From Vespula vulgaris (Eukaryota; Arthropoda; Insecta; Hymenoptera; Vespidae): a stretch of DNA of 64,000 bases. The stretch is from NCBI RefSeq assembly GCF_905475345.1, contig NC_066593.1:6805274-6869273 (forward strand), read 5' to 3'. How positions within the stretch are numbered: the stretch's first letter is position 1; each line of letters begins with the position of its first letter. The translations under genes and the position numbers were made by a program. This document shows, in pieces, positions 12,443 through 23,200 of this stretch. The notes under the pieces are model-generated. The model worked only from the letters and a program-made list of their open reading frames with translations. It ran no database searches and was not told where the DNA came from.

Positions 12443-13639
12443 ATGCGAATATTGGAACTATACAGCGGTATTGGCGGAATGCATTATGCCTTTCGAGGTA
12501 CATTTAATTTAAATCTTAAATATATATATTAATCCCACCAAAAAGACATTAAAAAATTTTTATTTAAATTTATTATTTGTTAAAAGTCTTCATTATCATG
12601 TTATTTTCTAGAAAGTGGAGTGGTTGGAAATATTATTGGTGCAGTGGATATAAATCCTGTTGCCAATAATGTATATAAACATAATTTTCCAGAAGTCTTG
12701 CTCATGAACCGCAACATTGAATCTATAAGCGAAGAGGAAATTATAAATCTAAATATAAATATGATACTTATGAGTCCTCCTTGTCAACCATTTACTAGAG
12801 TAGGATTGCAAAAGGACAAATTAGATAACAGATCGTGTTCACTGTTTCACCTTTTACAAATTATACCACAAATTTCATCTTTGAAATATATATTATTGGA
12901 GAATGTGAAGGGATTCGAAAATTCAGAAACAAGAATAGAATTACTAAAGTGCCTTAAAAATAGCAATTTTAATTATAAAGAATTAATTTTAAGTCCAAAT
13001 CAATTTGGCATTCCAAATACAAGGCATAGATATTATTTGCTTGCTAAAAAAAAAGGTTTAAAATTTTGTTTCAATGATTCTGTATTAGACCATAGCCTTT
13101 CTCAAAGATTAATAACACTTCTTCCACAAAGTAAACATCAGCTACTCATAGAAAAAGATCATGTAGATAATATAGAATGTGGTATTATCTGTTATAAATT
13201 AAAACATATTTTAGAAAATTGTGAAGAATCATTATACTTAATTCCTAGAAATATTCTACAGAAACGAGCTACATTGTTAGATATAAGAACAGCAGACAAT
13301 TGTGGATCTTGTTGTTTTACAAAAGCTTATGGACATTATATTGAAGGTACAGGTTCTGTGTATTGTCCATTTTCAGAAGAAATAGTACAAAAAAAACTTA
13401 TTGAATCTACCAAATATGAAAAATATTCAGAAGATCAATTACAACTTTTTTTATCTTTGAAGTTGAGATATTTCACACCAAAAGAAGTATCTAGATTAAT
13501 GTGTTTTCCAGAAGATTTTACATTTCCAAATAGTACAACAACTAAACAAAAATACAGATTATTAGGTAATTCAATTAATGTTGATGTAGTTAGCAAATTA
13601 ATATTTTTATTATGTACTAAAGAGAATGAGAATATATGA
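12443..13639 (+). CDS. Dnmt2: tRNA (cytosine-5)-methyltransferase Dnmt2/TRDMT1
   Basis: Two exons, 12443-12497 and 12612-13639, are joined in phase 1 and encode 360 residues (fly 345, human 391). All main motifs of the C5-methyltransferase fold are present. Motif I, LELYSGIGGMHYAF, binds S-adenosylmethionine. Motif IV is MSPPCQPFTRVG, with the catalytic cysteine at about residue 76. Motif VI is LLENVKGFE. Motif VIII is QFGIPNTRHRYYLLAKK. The Dnmt2-typical CFTKAYGHYIEGTGS is followed by YFTPKEVSRLMCFPEDF and the motif X segment YRLLGNSINVDVVSKL. Together these indicate an active enzyme. In the family it methylates C38 of tRNA-Asp and a few other tRNAs, which protects them from cleavage. The start ATG directly precedes motif I, as usual. 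The reading frame is intact. Confidence 0.97.
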
Positions 13640-13723
13640 AGTATTTATTTAACTAAAAGTATTTGTGCGTTACAAATTATATAGATTTTACAACATTATT
13701 ATAATAACTTTATATTCAAAGTT

Positions 13724-13729
13724 AATAAA
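13724..13729 (+). terminator. Candidate polyadenylation signal of Dnmt2
   Basis: AATAAAA lies 85 bases after the TGA stop codon, in AT-rich DNA. Confidence 0.5.
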
Positions 13730-13956
13730 AGCATTATAGAATTGTTGATATACATAATGTACCATGAAAAGTACATACATAAGAAATATAAAATTATGTA
13801 CCATATAAATAATATAAATATTAAGAACTACTTGTAATATTTTTAAAAATTTGATAGACAATTAATTTGATAAATCATTTATTATAACACACAAATTATT
13901 TCAATACAGATAGTAAACTAAAGTTTTCTCTATAATAAAAACTTGTGTTTCAATTA

Positions 13957-13962
13957 TTTATT
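13957..13962 (-). terminator. Candidate polyadenylation signal of maf-S
   Basis: TTTATT on the plus strand gives AATAAA on the minus strand, ~120 bases past the maf-S stop codon. Confidence 0.45.
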
Positions 13963-14083
13963 GGTGATCATGATGAATATGATTTTCTATTAATTATTCA
14001 TTGTACTTAAAAGATAATATATATTTACAAAAACTAATTATGTATACTTATATATATAACTTATATATATTGTTTAATATTGT

Positions 14084-14781
14084 TTATATGATTTCTAATT
14101 CAGATGGAATATGAATTTTCTTTTCTGCAGCAAATTTTTTGAGTGCCTGATATTTGGAATGCCAAGATTCTATTTCTTCTCTCATACGATTATTGTCCTC
14201 CTGCATTGCTTCCATATCACGGTATTCCTGAGTTTTTTCTGATTCTAGTTCATCTTTTTGTTCTATGCGTTTTATACGACAACTGGCTGCATAACCTCTG
14301 TTTTTTAAAGTTCTTCTTCTCTGTTTCATTCGTACTATCTCTTCTCTAGATAATCCACGCAATTTCAATTGTCTGTTTAAATCTCTGACAGATATTGTAA
14401 CAAGTTCATCATCACTGATGTCCAAACATGGACCTGGTGAGAGGGGATCCTATGCAAGAAAAGAAAATATAATAAACAAGATAAATAAGTAAGTCAGCTA
14501 ATAGAGATTACACTAATAAAATAAATTCAATACAAAATAATATAGTAAATTTTACATTCACTTTTTACCTATTTTAGAAAAAATAATATTTTATTAATTT
14601 TTATTGTAATTTGTAGATGATATCGCTACAAAATATTATCGCAGACGTGTTTGTTATTCATAATGTTATACTAAGGTACATTTACCAAAATAAACACGAT
14701 CGGTAATAATGAAAGACATTTGCTCACGTGTGATAGTTGCCGACGTACCATCTTTATAGATCGCTTTCCGTCCATAGCCAT
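14084..14781 (-). CDS. maf-S: Small Maf bZIP transcription factor
   Basis: Two coding exons on the minus strand. Exon 1 (14781-14749) encodes MAMDGKRSIKM and ends at a strong GTACGT donor. Exon 2 (14449-14084) follows a TTGCATAG acceptor and begins DPLSPGPCLDISDDEL. The phase is 0 and the product has 132 residues. An in-frame TAA lies two codons before the ATG, so the N-terminus is complete. The extended homology region (~24-50, DELVTISVRDLNRQLKLRGL) is followed by the Maf-type basic region (~53-72, KQRRRTLKNRGYAASCRIKR) and a leucine-zipper-like coiled coil to ~120. There is no acidic activation domain, which defines a small Maf. In insects maf-S dimerises with CncC (Nrf2) at antioxidant response elements and controls stress and detoxification genes. 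A second in-frame donor at 14685 would add 21 residues. Confidence 0.93.
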
Positions 14782-16526
14782 TTTTTACGTGAAAATATTC
14801 ACGTTCCAACGTAAAGCGAACAAAAAATAGAACGTTTTCTCCAACCTTCTGTGGTTTCTCGATCAATTTGCCTAGTCATTCTAGAACGCGAAACGACGAC
14901 GGTAGCTGCCATGGTAGACATTATCATATATATCATTCTGAAAACATCGAATTTTCTTATGTGATATAATTTATAATATAATTTTATGTACAGCATTAAA
15001 ATATGCATCATTTTATAGAACGATTTCGTTAAGCATCGTAAAAATACATTCAAAATTGCTTTTTTTACATATTTATATCGGTACAATAATAACATACATT
15101 TGATTCATTTGGACACAGCAACGCCATCTGTTAAGATAAAAGTGTACTCGTTAGATAATATCTATGAACTTCGCATTAGTATTTACCACGCATCCCACTG
15201 TAATGGTTATTATTTTAGTAAGATGATATTTTTGATCAATTCTTTTTTCTCGCAGAAAGAATTCATAGCAGATATTGGTATTAATATAAATAAGTAATAT
15301 AAAACTTGTTGCTTAAATAGTTCTTATAGTAAAAATTATCTGGATAAATATATTTCTAAATAGAATAATATTACAAATAAAGAAAGCATACAAGTCATCT
15401 TTCTTTTTAAATGTATAAATATATATATATATATATACGCATATACATACATTTAAAATATTAATCGTAAACTCGCGATAAGAGGTTAGGATAAAAGTAG
15501 ATTAAAGTGGATAAGATTCTAGAAAACACATTTTGCGTTAATAGAGATGTTATCTATACTGCTTCTTTTTCTTTTTTCTTTTTTCTATACATTATATTAT
15601 TATTATTATCATTTTACTCGACTTAGTTATATTTTAATTAACTTACGAATATTTGGACATCCAAGCTAGATGGCTTCTATCCTAGGGTTTTTTATCTCGT
15701 GTAGCAATAAAAAAATAAAAGTATCGGTGTCACAATAATATTGACTAACTTTTTTTCTCCTTTTTAGATCCTCGATAGCAGCCATTATCTTCCCGTAGTA
15801 ACTCAATAGCCGAGAAAATGGCAAGAAGAGAAGAAAGATGTTATATGGCGAAGATGAGAAGAAAGAGGAAAAGGAGGAGAAGAAGACGATGCTTGAAAGA
15901 ACGAAGAAAAAGAGAAAGAAGGTAGTATGGTCATAGTCGTTCTTATACTAGTTAACTTCTATTTCCAATCTTATCGTAAGATATATTATCGAGAGAAACA
16001 AACTGTTAATACGTTGTTTTATGCGTCTCATTATTCGACGAAATAACTTTAAAATAAGTTCGAAAATATGGAAAGAAAAGAAAAGAAACGAAACGAGAAG
16101 CATTTAATCGGACGATATATTCTGAATTTGATTTTTCGCCTGTTTATTTTATTTCTTGAATGTTAACGAATTTGCGTAGAAAAATGTTGTGTCCTTTCGT
16201 CCTCTATATAACTTGGAAACAAAATTATTCGTTTTACCTTTTACGTTATTAATATTATATTTTCTGGTAGTCGTTCAGTATATGAGGTTCAAAGGTAGAA
16301 ATATTCTTTTATCGTGTTTTCTGAAGGAGTTATCGTCGTAGCCCGTAATAACTATTATATTTAGCAAGAAAAAGTAGTCTCGTCGAGGAAGCCAAGAAAC
16401 GACGACGACGACGATGACGAAGTTCTTAAAACGAGTTATCCGTTCGTCGTTCTTACGACAAGTTGGTTCTTGGATGTGATTAGCCGAAAATGATGTTCTT
16501 CTTGGAACGAAATGATCGATAAAGGT

Positions 16527-16545
16527 AGAGAGAAAGAGAGAGAGA

Positions 16546-16587
<42 letters not shown>

Positions 16588-16597
16588 GAGAGAGAGA
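16527..16597. repeat. (GA)n microsatellite
   Basis: About 70 bases of almost pure AG dinucleotide with a few G and A interruptions. Confidence 0.95.
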
Positions 16598-17988
16598 TAA
16601 AATCAAGATTATCGTTTTTCTCTTTTCACGGTCGGTTAATATCGAAGAATTCGTTCGAAAATAATTTTTCTTTCTATCAAATAAGTGTATTAATATCGTG
16701 CCGTTATCAATTTATGGAAAAACACGTTTCATCGAGCCAAGGAATGTGATATCCGACGTATGATATATGCGTAATTACACATTAGGATACTAAAGGCTAT
16801 CATTAGAAATATATGAAGCGTATAGCTTGTGAAATTATTCGTAATACGTTATATTATATCGATAGATACTATCAAGCGTCTCGACATAAACACGTCCGTG
16901 CTTCGTTAACGAACGAGTCTGTGTATGTACGTATGTAATAGATTTATATATACAATTGAATTATTCGTTTTTAGCATTCAAACTGTTGGCATTTTAACGA
17001 GTATATATATTCATACGACCTTCCCGGTTCATCGTTCGAAAATTCGATATAACGAAATTTCATTTTGCAAACTCGTTCGCGTTAACCATTTGGAAATATG
17101 AAAGAGGTGTCCGACTTGACACACAACTAGCTTACTCGTTATCCACTGGGAGACATTTCTCACGCATCAGCTATAATTAAACGGAGACTCGTAGGATGTA
17201 CAGAGTAAATGCCAAAGGTACAATGCATAGAGTTAACTCGTTCGCAATGAACTATCGTATAAACTCGTGGTACATTCTGATTACTTCGTTGAGACGTAGT
17301 ATGCATCAACGTACATTATATCATCTGTTGAGAGAAAGAGAAAAAGCAAAAAAGTATACCGACTTTGAATGAATTTTTCAGGAAGTTGTATATTTCTTTT
17401 CTTTTCTTTTCTTCATCCTTTCGTTCCTTTGCTTCCGTCTTCTACATTTTTATCTATCCTAATTTTTTTAACAAACATTACCATTTTTATTTTAGTCCTT
17501 ATAATCTTCAAATATTAGTTCGTACAAATAACTTAATAACGTAACGTAATACAATGTATTGTTTTATAAAAGTATTTATCCTTGTTTATTTTTTTTAACA
17601 TACATATGTATATTGTGCTTACATGGAAAACGTTAGCTTCAGCTACTACGTCTGATCTCTTCTTTTCACTCGTTTCCTTTAATACAACGCTTGCTGCGTT
17701 ATAAGCATTCCATTCATTCGCTCTCATGTATATTAATGCATTTCTGCCCGTTCGTTTTAGAGGGACTACGTTATAAAGTCGAGGCGTTAATAATAGACAC
17801 GTCTTGCTCTCCTACTTTTCTCGTTTGTCTTTCATCTTCCTATTCGTGTTTTCCTCCTTTCTTCTTTCCATTTTTTTTCTTATTTTTCCTTCTTTCCGCA
17901 CACTTCCTATCTTCCCTTTCGCGAAAAAGTCATTTATCATACTACTTTTCTTTACTCGTAGCATGACGATTTAGTTTCTCTAGAATGT

Positions 17989-18013
17989 ACACACACACAC
18001 ACACATACACACA
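17989..18013. repeat. (AC)n microsatellite
   Basis: Short AC run with one T interruption. Confidence 0.85.
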
Positions 18014-19936
18014 ATATCAAGCATTATAGTTATCTATCGAATTTGAGGTCGGTGGCATCGTTCAACGACCAGTCCATTTTCGTCGCATTGCGGAAAGTCT
18101 AATGTCCAGGTATTTCTATTGTCACATAATATCATCGTTCTTCAATTTTATTTAACAATTTTACGAATATTATCTTTTGTCTTATGTATATTTTGTTTAC
18201 TTTTCAAACAATGAATTTTTCATAAAAATGTTTTATTAACGTTACAACGATTAAGTAACAAGGTTTTACGAAACAATTAAATACAGATTTTTTCTCTTTC
18301 ATGTTTGTTGTACATGAAAAGTCACATAACGTCTTTCTTTTTTTTTCTTCTCTTTACATTATCTTTTCTTTATTTTACTATAATTTTATTTTCCTTATTC
18401 GTAAAGATTCAACGATAATATTTTTTTTATTATTTATGACTTTTTATATCTTATTACGTTCGTAAGTTTTATTATCTCGTTAGCGTGGTACGACGAATAT
18501 AAATCCGTTTCACTTGGCGCACGATCGACATGTCTTTACTACTTCCTACCGACTTGAGTTTTCTCTCAAACGTACCAACGGACTTCATTAATTTCGCTTT
18601 GCCAACGAATAGAGTCGTGTATAGAGAATATTTGCTGTATTTATCACGACATTTGACGTCCATCATAACGACCTTGAAGTTTAACATCAAAGACAAAGTA
18701 ATCGAGTCGCAGAAACTAAACGTTTATTAGTGTCCAAGACAAGAGACGAACGAAGTATCGAACGAAGTTGAATTTTCAAGCGAATTTCTCGTAGAATCTT
18801 TCATAATTGTTTACGTCTGAGTATAATTTCACACTTTATCCAATCGGAGTTGTTTTAGATATGTGATCCTTCATAAAATTTTTTATTCGATCAGGCTAAA
18901 GTTTCTAAATATAGTTATGTTTTTAAAAGATCCAAGTTCGAAAGATAGATCATAAAGATACGAACAGTCGAATAAAACATGTAAATCGTTTGGCTCAATC
19001 ATGAGAATGATTTATAGATCAATAAATTTGACGAAAATCAAAAAGTTTTCGTTGTTATCACTTGAATTGATACTTCAACTAATATATTCGTATTTAGATT
19101 TATTTTGACGGACATATTGTATTCATAAATTTTGTAGTTAGAGAAATATGAAAGAAAGAAATATGGATGATCGATCGGAAGAGGATCGGACAGCTGTAAG
19201 ATGGGTGTGGTAAAAGAGGCCGATTGAACCGGCTTATTTCCTGCTGGCTTCTTTCCTAAGCGATCGAACGTGAGTATTATCGCGTTGCAAAAGCCACGCC
19301 CTACGATTCATCGAGACCGTTCGTTCGTTTTTTCCAAGGATTCTTCATTTAAACGAGTTAATTGTCAATAGCGCGTTTTGCATATGACAGCTCGCTGCTC
19401 GTATTCGAAGGATCCAAACATATGTCGACATCCTCTTTTGAAATCCGCTAGTACTATTTCCAGAGATGCAAGAACTCGTAGAAACGAAAGGTGACTTTCT
19501 AAGAAAATCATTTTGAAGGAAATCAGGTCAAGTGACAAAAAAATTAATAATAACTTATCTAACATCAGTTTATTTACGTAATAGATAGATCATACAGATA
19601 GATTGTATAATAAAGAATGTAATAATATTTTTTATATTAATTTTCACAAGATTATTATCACCGACAATGAGTTATATCATACTTTCGTCAAGTCAAAAGG
19701 TCCAATTCGGAGTAAACAAAAATATCATTTCTAAGATATATGTGTGCATAGATACGTACGTATAGTATTTCCGCTTTTGATAATATAACATTTTGCCCTT
19801 GAAAGTTCGGTTCCATGATGAAATCTATTTCCGTTGCAAAGCTGACTTGGATGAATCAGTCAGGCTGTAAAGAGTAGGTATAGATAAGTATATATAGTTT
19901 ATAGCCTAAGGGTTAAAGAGCGATACTGCAAGATAA

Positions 19937-19946
19937 AGAGAAGAAG

Positions 19947-19978
<32 letters not shown>

Positions 19979-20012
19979 GAAGAAGAAGAGAAGAAAGAGG
20001 AAAAAGAAGAGC
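19937..20012. repeat. (GAA)n purine tract next to the CpG-rich block
   Basis: A pure AGA/GAA trinucleotide run lies at about 19939-19976 and continues as an imperfect purine tract. It directly precedes the CpG-dense block. Polypurine tracts beside promoters are common in insects. Confidence 0.9.
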
Positions 20013-20029
20013 GGTCATCTCTGAGCGAT

Positions 20030-20240
20030 ATGACGAGGGGTTGCTTTCGCTTTGAGGGTTGTTTGCGCGGGGTGCGGCGCATTGCTTTCGTCGGTCGTCC
20101 TCGGACGTCTTCGGGCGTCGCTCCGACATTACGACGCGTTGCAGCGAACAGTCGGTGGCCGAACGTCGCGACGCGCGTTTCACATGCGAACAACGACGAC
20201 AAGGACAACGACAACGAAGAGAAGAAAGGACGATAAGAAC
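20030..20240 (+). promoter_or_regulatory. CpG-dense block, possible promoter or first non-coding exon
   Basis: I count about 25 CpG dinucleotides between 20041 and 20180, in DNA far richer in G+C than its surroundings. Several frames are open on both strands simply because stop codons are rare in such DNA. The plus-strand reading ends in a Thr/Arg-rich stretch and then poly-T, which does not look like protein. It is best read as an unmethylated promoter or 5' UTR, perhaps of the long-intron gene whose coding exons appear at 36-38 kb. The strand is a guess. Confidence 0.35.
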
Positions 20241-23200
20241 ATTTTCTTTCTTTTTCTTCTTAATTCACCGACTCGACTTCATCTTATTTTTTCCTTTTTT
20301 TTTTTTGAAAATTTAGAGCACATCTTGCTTATTCCCTTTTGTGATAATTTGTCTATTTCTTGAAGAAAAGAAAATAAAAGAAATTAAAAAAAGAAGTGAT
20401 AGAAGAAAGGAAAAAAACATCGGAGTGGTCAACGATCATATTTCTTTGAAGTCCTATTGGAAGATGCAAGACGATCACCGTTATCGATCATTCGGACGAT
20501 ACTGATGGTCTGTATTTCATGTGTTTTTCTCCTCTTCATTTTTTTCCTTTTTTGTATTTCTTTTTTATTTTTTATACTTTTGCTACGAAAGATGAAAAAA
20601 AAAAGAAAGGATCCGAGAGAGGACGACGCTAGGCAAAGAAAAAGAGCTCGACGCTAGGCAAGCGAGGATATGCTTCAAAACGAACTTATCCGAGGATCAT
20701 CGATTGAGGTCTATGTGGATCGATACTCGTCTGACACATAAACCCGAGGCAATACTCCTTTGAGAATTTCGTGGATTTTTCTCGCGATTATCGGTTTTTG
20801 TCACCGAGACGGTAGGCGGTGTCTGCTAAATTATCTCTCTCACGATATTTCTAGAAGGTTGACGCTTAAACTATGAAATCTCATGGCTCGTTCGTTAAAT
20901 TATTTTTCTATTTTTTAATACAAAGTGATTGACATCGTACAACATTCTCATTTCTCTCATTTCTACATAGATGTTTTTGGTGATATAATCGTCCTTCCGT
21001 TCGTATATGCTTCAAAAACAGGCTGGCATAGCTTGTAATTCCGAATTTACGGGATTCGAAGAACAAAGCTATAGAAATGTGTAATTGAACGATCTTGCCG
21101 TGCGCTTCAGGGATCGTCATTAATTACTGCAGTACTACTACGACCAATAACGGAAGGATTCGTTTTCTCTCTTCGTCTCTATCTCTCTCTCTCCCTCTCT
21201 ATTTCACTCTCTTTCTTGCTCTCTCTTCCCCCAAAGGACCAGTGTTAAGAATGAAATTCATTTTCTGAATAGGCGTATTATAACCAATTTCATTAATTGA
21301 AATATTGAAAGTATTGAAACTTTATACATGTAATATTCCAGAAAAGTTGCCAAGAAAAGAATATCTTTCATAGGATTGTGAAATCGAAAAGAAAGCTTCC
21401 CTTCTTTTGTGTAACAAATGTTATATTATTTTTTATAGGGTAATAGACAAAAGTATTTTTCTCGTTTTTCATTCTGACCCTGTCAATACATCGATTTTTT
21501 CGATAATTAGTTGATATTTCGATGGTGTGTAGATAAATCGATTCGGCGTGCTTGCTAATTGTCATTTACTATGACCGATTACCGGAAAATATACGAAAGG
21601 TAACAATTAGAATCGATAAAAAGACGTTCGATAAAATACAAATAGTCCAACATTTTATCTTCTTCATCATATAATTAGAATAAACGTTTTTTAATTCACG
21701 TTAGACTTTTATCGATTACTCGTAATGCGATTCAATTTTCTTTTTTCTTTTTAAATAAAATGTTTTAAAGAACATTAACGCAATATCACTAGATATTATA
21801 TCTTATGATAGCAAAAGAAAACTTCACCATCAAGAAAATATACGAAATTTCCCGTCGGACCGAAGGACATGAAAAGAAGTAAAGATAAAATGTGAAAAAT
21901 GAATTCTCCAATTCAAAAGAAGATTCTATATCACGAAGATGGTTTTCCAACAGAAATCATCTCTATTTGTTTCGAGAAAGAAAATTAAGAAGAAGAAAAA
22001 GACTTGTTTACCCGTCGCAGTGCTCGAATGTTTTCGATGTTACTTTTTCGCGTCGCCATTTTTGCTGGTTTTCCTGCTGCAGGATGAAAAATTATCAACA
22101 AAATTTTTCACGCTATTTATCGGACAATCGTTTATTTCTCGTGCTTTTATTGAATGAAACTCGAAGTTTACCGAAAGATATTTACGTGTGTCCATCTTGT
22201 GTACGTGTGTGCAAAATCTCATATCGTAGAAAAGAAAAATGTAAAAATATGGGAAAGGAAAACGATGGTGACGTTGATTCGCGGAAAGAATATCTCATAA
22301 AGCTGAACCGACGTGCTTCATCTGCGGTTTATATATAGAAATTTTTGTTGAGTGTTAGTGTGCGTTTATGTACATAGGCATTATCGTATATCGGTAGTGA
22401 CTTAGCAAACGCTCGAAGACGGCTTGAAAGCATTTTTAGTCTGCTCGGTAATAAATGGACTCAGCGAATCTTACCGATGACGGCTGGAGTACGCACCAAT
22501 TACATATTCCTCTTAAGAGTGTATTTCAGGAAATTTCTTATCATCGGTTATAAATAATTTTACCAATTTTCGATCACGACAACTGCTTCGAACAAATTCA
22601 TATAATATTAATATACTCTTCTGAATCATATAATCTTTTTTTTGTTTGATTAGTTTATTATCCATTTTGTGATATTTATAAAAAATATAATAGAGAAATT
22701 ATATACACACACGTAAACATACAAATAATCATAGAGTATCATATTAATTATTTTACATATTTGTCGTTAGTTAGATATTTGAAATATTTTATATACATTT
22801 TCAACGTGATCGTGATTTGATTATATTTATTTCCAATTCTATCGTTGAAATTTGATTCTATCTACAATAATTTTTTTGGTCTCGGTCAAATCGAATTTTG
22901 GTCTTTTGTCGCTTGATAATACGAATACGATCTTTGTATTTCTTTTTCTTCTCGTAGAATTCAACAAAGGAAAGGAATCAATATATTCTTTTTTTAAAGA
23001 CGTTTCCTATCAGAGATCCGATAATGAGGTTGGAGATATTCGTGATCTGGACTCGTGAGTTCGTTCTTTATGATTAAACGCATGCTATGATGTTCGGTTT
23101 CCCTTGTGAGGGTTCTTTTCATCCATCTCTCTTCACTTCTTACAAAAAAAGAATGTTAAAAGGGAGAGATCGTATGAATTATGTAAAAGTGATGTAGTGT

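Larger units (their letters stand above)
13640..14083. other. Convergent 3' UTRs of Dnmt2 and maf-S
   Basis: AT-rich, with no coding potential. AATAAA on the plus strand (13724) and its reverse complement (13957-13962) suggest that the two transcripts end without overlapping. Confidence 0.6.
14782..20029. other. Upstream region of maf-S and gene-free DNA
   Basis: The first few hundred bases should hold the maf-S promoter and 5' UTR. Beyond that I find no recognisable gene. A purine-rich stretch at 15778-15922 sits between a good acceptor (CTCCTTTTTAG) and a GGTAG sequence, but it codes only a Lys/Arg-rich 35-residue peptide. Compositionally richer blocks lie at about 18470-18730 and 19180-19330. 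Simple repeats are listed separately. Confidence 0.5.

Noticed and set aside
14726..14748. GTGAGCAAATGTCTTTC on the minus strand resembles the start of miR-87
   Set aside because: The similarity ends after about ten bases, no paired arm is nearby, and it lies beside the maf-S first exon.
15818..15925. 35-codon Lys/Arg-rich frame behind a good acceptor
   Set aside because: It is almost pure purine sequence (AGA/AAG) and ends in TAG. A purine tract explains it without a gene.
19899..20214. Minus-strand frames with poly-Ser or poly-Leu
   Set aside because: They are translations of the GAA/TTC repeat.
20052..20363. Three overlapping open frames in the CpG-rich block
   Set aside because: Stop codons are rare in GC-rich DNA. 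The frames run into poly-T and Thr/Arg low complexity, so the block is better explained as promoter or UTR.
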